Of a stretch of 64,000 nt of DNA, positions 1-8,205 are shown in pieces; position 1 is the stretch's first letter, and each line of letters opens with the position of its first letter. Location of the stretch: positions 434,001 through 498,000 of the forward strand of contig NZ_AP019810.1 in assembly GCF_013394305.1 (NCBI RefSeq). The letters are read 5' to 3'. The notes below the pieces were generated by a model. That model was not told the DNA's origin, made no database searches, and worked only from the letters and a program-made list of their open reading frames with translations. This stretch comes from Enterococcus mundtii (lineage in GTDB: Bacteria; Bacillota; Bacilli; Lactobacillales; Enterococcaceae). Position numbers and translations under genes: made by a program.

Positions 1-132
1 AAATTTTCCTTGCTGATCAATTAACTCTACCCATTCCGTCGTTTTTTTCATTTGGACTAGATCTTCTTCTTGGATCAATGGATAGCCTTTTAAAAATTTT
101 TTGACTGCTCTTTTTTTTATTGTTAGTTTCAT
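1..132 (-). CDS. RlmI-like class I SAM-dependent rRNA methyltransferase, N-terminal fragment
   Basis: Partial gene: only the first 44 codons lie in the window and the rest continues beyond base 1. Reading leftwards from ATG at 132, the protein begins MKLTIKKRAVKKF followed by LKGYPLIQEEDL. This resembles the N-terminal PUA RNA-binding domain of the RlmI/YwbD family of 23S rRNA cytosine-5 methyltransferases, in which an N-terminal PUA domain precedes a Rossmann methyltransferase domain. The start is supported by an AGGTGAG ribosome-binding site 3-4 bases upstream. The catalytic domain is not visible, so the call rests on the N-terminal pattern alone. Confidence 0.55.
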   Translation of the reverse strand, partial: MKLTIKKRAVKKFLKGYPLIQEEDLVQMKKTTEWVELIDQQGKF

Positions 133-463
133 TGGCTCACCTGCTTTTTCATTCTCCCTTTTAGTATAACAAAAAACACGCTTCTTGTCTTAGAGATTCC
201 TTGTCTTATAGGTAGTTTCCCTTAGAAAAGAGCTAAAATAAAAACTCCTTATCTCCCACTAAAACGAAATGCACAGTGTTCCGAAAGTAGCTCCTTCAGA
301 AAAAAATTTGAAAAACGACAATTTGAAGAATGATTTCCGATTTTCCATGATGATTTCTCAGTGCTGCGCACTTTTGTCCTCCCTATTCATGTGTAGATTT
401 TTGTACAAAACTTAGCGATCTTAAAGAAAATCTTAATCTATCAAGCTTGATTTGTACTTTCAA
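133..463. other. Intergenic region between rlmI-like gene and ltaS
   Basis: No supported gene. It holds the divergent upstream regions of the left gene and ltaS. The segment at about 257-300 weakly resembles the left part of the 140-bp interspersed repeat found at 38232, 56111 (inverted) and 57219, but no conserved hairpin core can be recognised, so it is at best a decayed copy. A short perfect palindrome TCAAGCTTGA lies at 441-450, just upstream of the ltaS promoter. Confidence 0.5.
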
Positions 464-492
464 TTGACACTATTTTGGTCTACTAGTAAAAT
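464..492 (+). promoter_or_regulatory. Sigma-A promoter of ltaS
   Basis: TTGACA at 464-469 and TAAAAT at 487-492 are separated by exactly 17 bases. Initiation near 499 leaves a leader of about 70 bases before the preferred TTG start at 569. Confidence 0.75.
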
Positions 493-568
493 GGTTAGGA
501 GTATGTGAGTCGTGAGTATGTTTCATGTCACTCTTTTTTTATGTAAGAGTGCAGAAAGGAAGATTAAT

Positions 569-2716
569 TTGAAAATAAAAACACCCGCTTTTTTAAATAA
601 AAGGCTCGGATTTTTTTCTTTACTAGCAGTTTTGTTATGGGTCAAAACGATTGCTACTTATCTATTTGATTTCCATTTAGGGATCGATAGTGGCATCCAA
701 TATTTTATCTTGTTCATCAACCCGATCGCAACGACTATCCTTCTTTTAGGGATTGCCTTATATGTTAGACGAACGAAAGCAGCGTATATCACGATGCTAG
801 TCATCTATTTCTTGTTGACCTTGCTCTTATTTTCTAACATCATCTATTATCGTGAGTTCACTGATTTTATTACGATCAACGCGATCCTAGGCGCCGGAAA
901 AGTCGCAAGTGGTTTAGGCGAAAGTGCCTTACGGTTATTCCGTCCTTATGATGTCCTTTATTGGATCGATATCATTTTGATCATTGCACTTTTAGCAACG
1001 AAAAAAATCAAAATGGACCCACGTCCTGTACGCGCTCGAATGGCGTTTGCTTTTACTACATTAGCAGTGATGATCTTCTCTGGAAATCTATTTTTAGCTG
1101 AAGCAGATCGCCCAGAGTTATTGACACGTACATTCTCTCGTGATTATCTAGTTAAATATCTTGGACTGAACGCGTTCATGGTATACGACGGTATCCAAAC
1201 TTACCAAACGAACCAAGTACGAGCTGAAGCAAGTCCAAATGATATGAAAGAAGTAGCAACTTACGTCAAAGAACATTATGCGCAACCAAACCAAGATCTC
1301 TATGGATTAGCTGAGGGTAAGAATGTTATCTATATCCATTTAGAAAGCTTACAACAGTTTGTGATCGATTATAAACTGAAAGACGAAAATGGCGTAGAAC
1401 ATGAAGTAACACCTTTCTTGAATAGTTTATTCCACAGTAATGAAACATTTAGTTTTGACAATTTCTTCCATCAAGTAAAAGCTGGAAAAACAAGTGATGC
1501 AGAGACATTGATGGAAAATTCATTATTCGGTTTGAACCAAGGATCGCTATTCACTCAACTTGGTGGTAAAAATACTTTCCAAGCAGCACCAAATATTTTA
1601 AAACAAACAAAAGGCTATACCAGTGCAGCATTCCATGGGAATGCTGGTACATTCTGGAACCGTAACGAAACTTATAAGAGTTTTGGATATGATTACTTCT
1701 TTGATGCTTCATACTATGACGTGAATGACGATAACTCATTCCAATACGGTTTACATGATAAACCATTCTTTGAACAATCCGTCCAATATTTAGAACGGAT
1801 GCAACAACCCTTCTACTCAAAATTCATTGCTGTATCGAATCACTTCCCTTATTCAAAATTCACGAATGAGGAAGCTGGATTCCCAGTAGCTAATACGAAC
1901 GATGAAACAATCAATGGTTACTTTGCGACAGCTAACTATTTAGACACAGCGGTAGAAGAATTCTTCAACTATTTAAAAGCAAGTGGCTTGTATGAAAACT
2001 CAGTCATCGTCTTATACGGTGACCACTACGGGATCTCTAATACAAGAAACAAATCTTTAGCTGAATTAGTTGGTAAAACAAGTTCGACATGGACAAATTT
2101 TGACAATGCAGCGATGCAACGCGTGCCATATATGATCCATATCCCCGGACAAACAAAAGGTGGAATCAATCATACGTACGGTGGCCAAGTAGATGCTTTA
2201 CCGACATTGCTTCATTTGTTAGGTGTTGATTCAAAAAATTATATCCAATTAGGACAAGATCTTTTCTCACCTGATAATAACCAGTTAGTCGCTTTCCGTG
2301 ATGGTGACTTCGTTTCACCTAAATATACCTATTATGGTGGATCTGTCTACGATACCCAAACAGGTGAAGTCCTATCCGATATGACTGAAGAACAACAAGC
2401 AGAAGTTACTGCCTTACGTGAAGCAGTCAGCAAGCAACTCGCCGTTTCAGACCAGATCAACAATGGCGATCTACTTCGATTTTATACAGAAAGTGGTTTA
2501 GAACCACTTGATACTTCTAAGTTTGATTACAAAAATGGCTTGCAACATCTAAATGATGCCGAGCGTTCACTTGGTGACAAATCAACAAGCGTCTTCAGTG
2601 AGAACAACAATCAAACGACACAAAATCTTTACGAAACAAAAACTTTCCAAGATATCCATGGTATTCCTACCGAGGAACCTACGGATAGTGAAGATGCAGT
2701 AGAAAACAACGAATGA
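569..2716 (+). CDS. ltaS: Lipoteichoic acid synthase LtaS (polyglycerolphosphate type)
   Basis: Membrane enzyme that polymerises glycerol phosphate from phosphatidylglycerol on the outer face of the membrane to build lipoteichoic acid. The N-terminal part has about five hydrophobic membrane segments (residues ~15-195), followed by an extracellular sulfatase-fold domain. The nucleophile motif GKTSDAETLM places the catalytic threonine at about residue 308, and the metal-site motifs YGDHYG and HGNAGTFWNR are present. The frame is open from GTG 512, but TTG 569 is preferred because AGAAAGGAAG lies 6-7 bases upstream; that start gives 715 residues. The acidic tail after the sulfatase domain is typical of enterococcal forms. 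A sigma-A promoter precedes it and a terminator follows. Confidence 0.93.
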   Translation: MKIKTPAFLNKRLGFFSLLAVLLWVKTIATYLFDFHLGIDSGIQYFILFINPIATTILLLGIALYVRRTKAAYITMLVIYFLLTLLLFSNIIYYREFTDFITINAILGAGKVASGLGESALRLFRPYDVLYWIDIILIIALLATKKIKMDPRPVRARMAFAFTTLAVMIFSGNLFLAEADRPELLTRTFSRDYLVKYLGLNAFMVYDGIQTYQTNQVRAEASPNDMKEVATYVKEHYAQPNQDLYGLAEGKNVIYIHLESLQQFVIDYKLKDENGVEHEVTPFLNSLFHSNETFSFDNFFHQVKAGKTSDAETLMENSLFGLNQGSLFTQLGGKNTFQAAPNILKQTKGYTSAAFHGNAGTFWNRNETYKSFGYDYFFDASYYDVNDDNSFQYGLHDKPFFEQSVQYLERMQQPFYSKFIAVSNHFPYSKFTNEEAGFPVANTNDETINGYFATANYLDTAVEEFFNYLKASGLYENSVIVLYGDHYGISNTRNKSLAELVGKTSSTWTNFDNAAMQRVPYMIHIPGQTKGGINHTYGGQVDALPTLLHLLGVDSKNYIQLGQDLFSPDNNQLVAFRDGDFVSPKYTYYGGSVYDTQTGEVLSDMTEEQQAEVTALREAVSKQLAVSDQINNGDLLRFYTESGLEPLDTSKFDYKNGLQHLNDAERSLGDKSTSVFSENNNQTTQNLYETKTFQDIHGIPTEEPTDSEDAVENNE

Positions 2717-2757
2717 ACAACGTGAGAATAAGTAGCGAATGTTATCACTCAACGAAC

Positions 2758-2795
2758 AGCACTCGAGGAAATCCTTTCTTCGGGTGCTTTTTTTG
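2758..2795 (+). terminator. Rho-independent terminator of ltaS
   Basis: The hairpin AGCACTCGAGGAAA / TTTCTTCGGGTGCT is followed by seven T residues, 41 bases after the ltaS stop codon. Confidence 0.85.
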
Positions 2796-3201
2796 ATCTA
2801 ATAACTAGCGATATAAATAGATTTGCTTATTTCTACTCAGTGATTTTTTTTACCCGCACGATTGAAAGTGCAAAGAGATGCTACTAATCATATTCGATGC
2901 ATCTCTGTCCCCTCATACATACTCTAAGTCTGAAACGATTAAGATCCCAGACAAATCATTTGATTCTTGGGGACTCATCGCTCGTTCATAAATCTTGAAA
3001 TTGATACATTTCCCTATTAGTTTTTGCACTGGATCTCATAGTAGGACCAAAAGAATAGCGTCACTAAAGAAGTTTTTTATACGCCTTCAGGTTCCTTTTG
3101 CTTGTCCTACTTGACCAGCCTTCCTTTATTTCGGTTTTTCACTAAATGATTTTCATACTTTATTCATATTCATTTTTTATACTATTCTTGAGGTGAAAAG
3201 T
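2796..3201. other. Intergenic region without a recognisable gene
   Basis: About 400 bases between the ltaS terminator and the permease gene. A hairpin-forming pair AGAGATGC / GCATCTCT (about 2875-2908) is the only structure noticed. No open frame with a convincing ribosome-binding site was seen. Confidence 0.4.
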
Positions 3202-3930
3202 ATGAATATGATCCGTTATTCTACCGCACGATTACTTTATTACAAAAAACAAACATTTCTATATACTTTGTTTTCAAGCTTTTCTGCTTTTCTATTATTG
3301 ATCAGCTTTAACTTATATAATCTACAAACCACTTTACACAAACAAATCCAAGATCGGGTGTTGATATTTGATGCTTCTGATGTCAAAGAAAACTTGCCTT
3401 CATCAGAAACGCTTCAACAAGCCTATCTGGTTGTGATCAGTTGTATACTGGCACTGTTTGCCTTGTGTTTCTTTTTTTTCTTTTTACTCTCACTCTATCG
3501 TCATCGTATGGAAATCATCAATTGGCGATTAGCGGGTCTTTCCAAACCAAAAATGTTCTTCTTTGTTTTTTGGCAATCCTTGATTCCATTAGTTCTGAGT
3601 TGTCTTGGCGTTCTTTTGATCGTTTTTGCTTTCCAAAATGGCTATCAAGCTTTACTCCAAAAAATCAATTTGGCTCTGTTAGATTTCTTCGAACTACCGA
3701 ATTTACCAAGTGTCTTTTCTTCTGGAAATGGTTTATCGATCTCGATTGATCAAAATAGTTTTTTCATGATCGATTTTTTTAGCGATAACTTTTTAGTAGA
3801 TACCTTAAAAGGGATCGGACAGACGATCATTTGTTTAGTTAGTATTAGCACATTACTTAGTACCTGTCTTTTCATGATTTCAAATCGACTTTTAAAAAGA
3901 AAGAAGCTGATCATTGATGAACCAACATGA
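3202..3930 (+). CDS. FtsX-like ABC transporter permease
   Basis: Membrane protein of 242 residues with the FtsX/MacB-permease layout: one membrane helix near residues 15-38, a short extracellular stretch, then three helices (about 75-98, 120-146 and 212-234) with a second extracellular part between the last two. ATG 3202 is preferred over GTG 3193 because GAGGTG at 3190-3195 sits at correct spacing for the ATG and overlaps the GTG. It overlaps the next gene by 14 bases, so the two are translated together. The partner looks like a disabled ATPase, so an ordinary transporter is doubtful; a membrane sensor or regulator role is an inference only. Confidence 0.65.
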   Translation: MNMIRYSTARLLYYKKQTFLYTLFSSFSAFLLLISFNLYNLQTTLHKQIQDRVLIFDASDVKENLPSSETLQQAYLVVISCILALFALCFFFFFLLSLYRHRMEIINWRLAGLSKPKMFFFVFWQSLIPLVLSCLGVLLIVFAFQNGYQALLQKINLALLDFFELPNLPSVFSSGNGLSISIDQNSFFMIDFFSDNFLVDTLKGIGQTIICLVSISTLLSTCLFMISNRLLKRKKLIIDEPT

Positions 3931-4429
3931 TTCAATGATATCATTTAGCGGTTTTACTGTTCTGATCGGTTCGAAAGCCGAACAACAGGTGATTTTCACA
4001 GAGATCAAAGCACAACTCCTTGCTTCAGAACGAACTGATCTGATGATCGTTCAAAAAAATTGGCCGTTCTTCCCTTATCTTAATTTAAAAGAACAAGTAT
4101 TTTTGGACATCCCCGAAAAACAAAAAAAAGCCAAACAGGAACAAGCGCAAGATAAGCTAATGATAGATTCCTCGTTGCTCAAAAAATCAGTAAGTGAATT
4201 GAGCACGTACGAAAGAATCAAATTGCAACTGATGCATGCGATCCTCGCCGATAAAAATAAACTGATCATCGAAGACCCTATCGATGATTTGTCGATTATC
4301 GAGATTCAAGATCTTTTGACAAATCTTTGCGATTTAGTCAACGATCATTCTTTTTCGATCTTATTGTTGACTCATGATCTTTCGATTGCCGAAAGCCCAT
4401 ATGTCACTGATTGTAAAGAAGCGAGTTGA
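3917..4429 (+). CDS. Degenerate ABC-ATPase-like protein lacking Walker A
   Basis: A 170-residue protein that can be aligned from end to end with a small ABC ATPase, but with the catalytic parts lost. The Walker A position reads GSKAEQQV with no GKS/T. A Q-loop remnant reads IVQKNWPFFPYL. The signature is SELSTYERIKLQL instead of LSGGQ. Walker B reads KLIIEDP, with the acidic pair swapped compared with DEP. The H-loop LLTHD is retained. It overlaps the FtsX-like permease gene by 14 bases, which argues that they form one complex. ATP binding or hydrolysis looks unlikely. The start may also be TTG 3914; AAAGAAG upstream is a weak ribosome-binding site. The frame is intact, so it is probably an expressed protein. 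Confidence 0.55.
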   Translation: MNQHDSMISFSGFTVLIGSKAEQQVIFTEIKAQLLASERTDLMIVQKNWPFFPYLNLKEQVFLDIPEKQKKAKQEQAQDKLMIDSSLLKKSVSELSTYERIKLQLMHAILADKNKLIIEDPIDDLSIIEIQDLLTNLCDLVNDHSFSILLLTHDLSIAESPYVTDCKEAS

Positions 4430-4449
4430 CTTGTGCTTGTTGATCTTCA

Positions 4450-4496
4450 TAAAAAAACCGTTAAAACAAGAGAGAAGCCTTGTTTTAACGGTTTTT
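4450..4496. terminator. Bidirectional terminator between convergent genes
   Basis: A strong hairpin with 14-bp arms (AAACCGTTAAAACAAG / CTTGTTTTAACGGTTT) is flanked by A-rich and T-rich runs. It serves the ABC-like pair on the left and the sensor kinase operon on the right. Confidence 0.9.
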
Positions 4497-4506
4497 GATT
4501 TAGTTA

Positions 4507-5949
4507 TCATTCGATTTCAACATCTGGTAATTTTACAGTAAATGTCGTTCCTTTTCCTAACTCACTTGTTACGTCGAGTTTTCCTTTATGCAATCGAACT
4601 AATTGTTGAACGATCGGTAACCCTAAGCCGGATTCGCCATATTTTGTATTTTTTCTAGATGGATCAACTTTGTAATAGCGATCCCATATGCTTTTCATTT
4701 GTTGTTCTGACATACCAATACCAGTATCGGTCACTTTGATGATCGTTTCAAGATAACCTTTTTCTAATGTGACTGTGATCGTTCCATTTTCAGTGAATTG
4801 GATCGCATTTTGAATAATGTTGACCATGATCTGTACAAACCGATCATAATCAGCGTATACGTCTAATTGTTCAGGTGCTTCTAAAATCAATTGATTACCC
4901 GCAGCTTCTGCTTTTGCTTCCAATTGAGCAACAATGTTTTTTAACGTTTCTGTCCCATCAAATTTTTTGATGACCATACTGATTTGATTCGTTCTGATTT
5001 TTTCATAATCTAGATTCTCATTGACTAGACGAATCAAACGTTCAGTTTCATTTTTCATTAATTTAATGGCATTTTCCCGTTGGTTTTCTGGGATGGCATT
5101 ATACTCTAAGCCTTCTAACAAGCCATTGATGGTTGTTAAAGGGGTCCGCATTTCATGGGAAGCATCTGCCATGAATTGTCTGCGCCGATTCTCTTGTTCC
5201 TCGATTTCTGCTCGTGATTCTTTCAGTGAGTTGGTCATCTTATTGAAATCATCTGCTAATTCATCAAATTCATCTTTGTCATTTACAGGTAATTGCACAT
5301 CGAAGTTGCCATTCGTGACTTCTTTTGTAGCATTTCTCAAACGATTGATCCGTTTGACTTGGAAAGCCGCAAAGGCATAGCTTGCGATGATTGCAATAAT
5401 ACTTGAGAAGATGAAGCCTTTGAAGAGATTCAAGGTGACTGATCGCACGCTATTGTCGATGTTTCTGGCTGGTTGGCTTACAACTAATCCCCCATAAAAC
5501 TCATGATTCAAGTTGAAAGGAACCAAAGCATAGGATGTGGCTTGATTCTCTCCTGAGATATTTTTATTTGAAGTAAACTTGACTTGGCGACCGCTTCTCA
5601 AACTTTCCCATTGATCTGCTGTAATCGTAAAATTCAAGTAAACCCCAGCAGTTGGATAAATCACTCGCTCATATTTATCAATAAAGATAAAATTGACATT
5701 TTGTTCAGTTAATACTTGTTCAGTCAGTTCCAACGCATTTTGGAATGCTTGATCTTGATTGAATTGAGGAAACGTATCCGCAAAGGTTTGGGTCGTTTTC
5801 TCCACCGACTCGGCATAACCAAAAAGTTGTTGGTAATTATTTTCTTCGATGGTCTGCTTGGTCAATTGCGTAAAAGAAATACCGACGATCAAGATGATCA
5901 TCGCGATCATCCCACAAAATGCCAGTAATTGTTGGTATAAATAGCGCAT
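4507..5949 (-). CDS. Sensor histidine kinase of a two-component system
   Basis: Membrane sensor of 480 residues. Membrane helix one is at about 10-29, the extracellular sensor region at 30-172, and helix two at about 175-197. A HAMP linker (about 200-250) follows, then a HisKA box ADASHEMRTPL with the phosphorylated histidine at residue 265. The HATPase domain has an N box (NIIQNA), G1 (DTGIG) and G2 (GLGLPIV). Its start overlaps the stop codon of the response regulator gene (ATGA), so the pair is translationally coupled. The sensor region has no recognised ligand fold. The nearby ltaS and surface genes suggest an envelope signal, which is an inference. Confidence 0.9.
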   Translation of the reverse strand: MRYLYQQLLAFCGMIAMIILIVGISFTQLTKQTIEENNYQQLFGYAESVEKTTQTFADTFPQFNQDQAFQNALELTEQVLTEQNVNFIFIDKYERVIYPTAGVYLNFTITADQWESLRSGRQVKFTSNKNISGENQATSYALVPFNLNHEFYGGLVVSQPARNIDNSVRSVTLNLFKGFIFSSIIAIIASYAFAAFQVKRINRLRNATKEVTNGNFDVQLPVNDKDEFDELADDFNKMTNSLKESRAEIEEQENRRRQFMADASHEMRTPLTTINGLLEGLEYNAIPENQRENAIKLMKNETERLIRLVNENLDYEKIRTNQISMVIKKFDGTETLKNIVAQLEAKAEAAGNQLILEAPEQLDVYADYDRFVQIMVNIIQNAIQFTENGTITVTLEKGYLETIIKVTDTGIGMSEQQMKSIWDRYYKVDPSRKNTKYGESGLGLPIVQQLVRLHKGKLDVTSELGKGTTFTVKLPDVEIE

Positions 5950-6665
5950 CAGGCAACACCTGAATCATCAAATTTATAGCCTACTCCCCAAACGGTCTGG
6001 ATCACTTGTGGGCCTACTTTCTCGATTTTTTGACGCAATTTTTTGATATGGGCGTCGACGGTTCGTTCATCACCAAAATATTGATAATCCCAAACGAGTT
6101 CCAATAACTGTTCTCTTGAAAACACTTGTCTTGGTTTTTTTGCTAATGTAAATAAAAGATCAAATTCTTTTGGTGTCAATCCATCGATCGGTTGGTTATT
6201 CAAGTAGGCTTCACGCGTTTTCGTATTCATCTTGAAGTGATCGGTTTGGATGTCAAAATTTTGATCAGATAATGGATTTTCTTCTTTTGTTTCTACCAAT
6301 TCGCTACGACGGTGTAATGCCTTCATACGTGCAATCAATGTCAAGGGACTAAAAGGTTTAGTGACATAGTCATCAGCTCCCATCTCTAAACCGATCACTT
6401 GATCACTTTCAGAATCTCGAGCGGTCAACATGATGATTGGTACTGTACTAGAAACTTTTCGGATTTCTCGTCCAACCATCATGCCATCCATTGTCGGAAG
6501 ATTAAGATCCAACGTGACCATATCCCAATGTTGCGGATTCTCTAAAAACGCATCTAATCCTTCTTTTCCGTCGTATTTGAAGGTTGCTTCCCATCCTTCA
6601 TTCAAAAAAAACATCTGCATCATTTCAGATACGGATTGATTATCTTCAATCATTAAAATGTTCAT
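5949..6665 (-). CDS. OmpR/PhoB-family response regulator
   Basis: DNA-binding partner of the adjacent sensor kinase, 238 residues. The receiver domain (1-~115) has acidic residues near E7/D8, the phosphoacceptor Asp53 in TLDLNLP, and the conserved Lys in TKPF. The C-terminal winged helix contains LTPKEFDLL and RTVDAHIKKLRQKI. The frame is open further upstream, but ATG 6665 has GGAGGAG at ideal spacing and matches the family N-terminus MNILMIEDNQ. It overlaps the 3' end of the SdpI-family gene by 20 bases and the kinase gene by ATGA, giving a tight three-gene operon from the promoter at 7023-7051. Confidence 0.92.
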   Translation of the reverse strand: MNILMIEDNQSVSEMMQMFFLNEGWEATFKYDGKEGLDAFLENPQHWDMVTLDLNLPTMDGMMVGREIRKVSSTVPIIMLTARDSESDQVIGLEMGADDYVTKPFSPLTLIARMKALHRRSELVETKEENPLSDQNFDIQTDHFKMNTKTREAYLNNQPIDGLTPKEFDLLFTLAKKPRQVFSREQLLELVWDYQYFGDERTVDAHIKKLRQKIEKVGPQVIQTVWGVGYKFDDSGVA

Positions 6666-6996
6666 GCTCGTCTCCTCCATTTATCAAATCGTAAGTTTGT
6701 AATTTTTTTTCTGTTAATATAAAAATCGGCATGATCGGAAACACTAAGACCAACATTTCAATAATAAAAAAATTGGTATGTCCTGTGATTTTTAATCCGT
6801 AGCCGATCAAGGTCATCAATAATCCGAAAATCAAGAAATATTTTCCGCTTGTTCGTTGGGCAATCCGCCAATGTTCGTCGGATCTTGTGGCACGTTCTGA
6901 ATGATAACCATAGAAAGGTAAATTACCTTTAGAAGGCAAAATTAAAAATAAGAGCCCTATCAAGGTCAAAAAAAGACCAACTGTTAAAAAAATCAT
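6646..6996 (-). CDS. SdpI-family membrane protein
   Basis: Small protein of 116 residues with three hydrophobic segments (about 2-22, 58-77 and 84-101). Between the first two is the SdpI-type cytoplasmic signature GYHSERATRSDEHWRIA. In Bacillus, SdpI is the immunity and signalling protein for the SdpC toxin; many homologues have unknown roles. ATG 6996 is chosen because TTGGAGAG lies just upstream; the longer TTG start overlaps that site. It is the first gene of an operon with a two-component system, so it may be a sensory accessory or an immunity protein. No toxin gene is visible nearby. Confidence 0.7.
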   Translation of the reverse strand: MIFLTVGLFLTLIGLLFLILPSKGNLPFYGYHSERATRSDEHWRIAQRTSGKYFLIFGLLMTLIGYGLKITGHTNFFIIEMLVLVFPIMPIFILTEKKLQTYDLINGGDEHEHFND

Positions 6997-7022
6997 GATT
7001 TCACTCTCCAATCTCTGTCTAT

Positions 7023-7051
7023 AGTATACTCTAAAATGGTTGCTGAACCAA
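7023..7051 (-). promoter_or_regulatory. Sigma-A promoter for the SdpI-RR-HK operon
   Basis: On the minus strand TTGGTT (7046-7051) and TATACT (7023-7028) are spaced by 17 bases, about 25 bases upstream of the SdpI-family start codon. Confidence 0.65.
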
Positions 7052-7138
7052 TAAGTTCAGTAATTCTTCACGAAACGTTTGTCTTTTGTTCATTCTTTGA
7101 TAAGATAAAGATAGTCAAATGAAAAAGGAGTTTTATTT

Positions 7139-7912
7139 GTGACAAACTATCAAGCAATCACATTTTTCGATCTCGATGGAACTTTATTAGATGGACATTC
7201 TAAAATAACTCCTGAGATCGCCGCAGCAATCCAAGTATTAAAAGAGAATGATATCCTACCTGTTATCGCTACTGGACGGACAGAAATGGAAATCAAACAA
7301 ATCATGCGTGATGCGGGTATTACTTCCGCTGTAACAATGAATGGTTCTTGCATTAGCGTAGAGGGAGAAGAAATTTATTCTGTACGCTTTTCTAAAGAAG
7401 AATGTCAAAAAATGCGTGACCATATCGAAGAGCAAGGTCATGCCCTTTGTTTTTATAATAGAGAGAACATTTGGAGTACTCATCACACAGAGACCATGAG
7501 AAAAGCTTATGGCTTTATCCATTCAGATGTGCCACCAATCGATCCTTCCGCTTTTCAGGATCATCCGATCAATATGTTGCTGATTCTTTCCGAATCAGGT
7601 GATGAATATTATCATGAACGTTTCCCAGACATGACTTTTTACCGCAATAGTCCTTATTCGATTGATACGGTCAGAAAGGGTATTTCAAAAGGTGCAGGCG
7701 TCAAACACTTAAAAGAAACGTTACAATTGGAAAATGTTCCGACTTTTGGTTTTGGTGACGGACCGAACGATTTTGCCTTACTCGAAGCTTGCGATCACAA
7801 AATCGCAATGGGCAATGCCTATGATGAGTTAAAAGAACTTGCAACCTTCATTACGAAGAAAAATACCGAAGGCGGGATCGTTCACGCATTGAAGCATTTT
7901 GAATTGATTTGA
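7139..7912 (+). CDS. HAD-superfamily Cof-type sugar-phosphate phosphatase
   Basis: Cytoplasmic hydrolase of 257 residues. Motif I FFDLDGTLLDG holds the nucleophile aspartate and the acid/base aspartate two residues on. Motif II is VIATGRT. Motif III/IV is a lysine near KGISKGAGV followed by GFGDGPNDFALLE, which binds magnesium. The long C2 cap between motifs II and III is that of the Cof/YidA class, which dephosphorylates sugar phosphates or related small metabolites. The GTG start at 7139 has AAGGAG eight bases upstream. It is monocistronic, with hairpins following it. Substrate unknown. Confidence 0.85.
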   Translation: MTNYQAITFFDLDGTLLDGHSKITPEIAAAIQVLKENDILPVIATGRTEMEIKQIMRDAGITSAVTMNGSCISVEGEEIYSVRFSKEECQKMRDHIEEQGHALCFYNRENIWSTHHTETMRKAYGFIHSDVPPIDPSAFQDHPINMLLILSESGDEYYHERFPDMTFYRNSPYSIDTVRKGISKGAGVKHLKETLQLENVPTFGFGDGPNDFALLEACDHKIAMGNAYDELKELATFITKKNTEGGIVHALKHFELI

Positions 7913-7940
7913 TTGTGGAACTGCTTAAACATGACAAAAC

Positions 7941-8055
7941 AAAATAGCCGTCACTTTAACAGAGGACGACTATTTCTACTATACCGAATGAAATTTTTGG
8001 CGCCTTTTTTAGCGGCGCTTTCCAAAGGGACTGTTCAAGCAGTTCCTTTTTTATT
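7941..8055 (+). terminator. Tandem hairpins downstream of the HAD gene
   Basis: AAATAGCCGTC (7942-7952) pairs with GACGACTATTT (7965-7975). A second hairpin AAAGGGACTG / CAGTTCCTTT (8024-8049) is followed by TTTTT. They terminate the HAD transcript from the left, and they may also help terminate the leftward oad/cit operon, which ends at 8206. An open frame across this region is not believed to be a gene. Confidence 0.6.
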
Positions 8056-8205
8056 GTTAATCTCGCCCAAGACTGAGGATTCAGACATCGCCCCTAAGTC
8101 CATGAGTAGGGAATTTTATCTACTCAACATCTCTAAAATGACATATATCCACCTTTATTTTACTATCTCTCAACTGCGGCTAAAAACCGAATCCTTGTTT
8201 TGACA

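Noticed and set aside
7913-8203. 96-codon open frame after the HAD gene
   Set aside because: It runs through two hairpin terminators, has no ribosome-binding site and resembles no protein.
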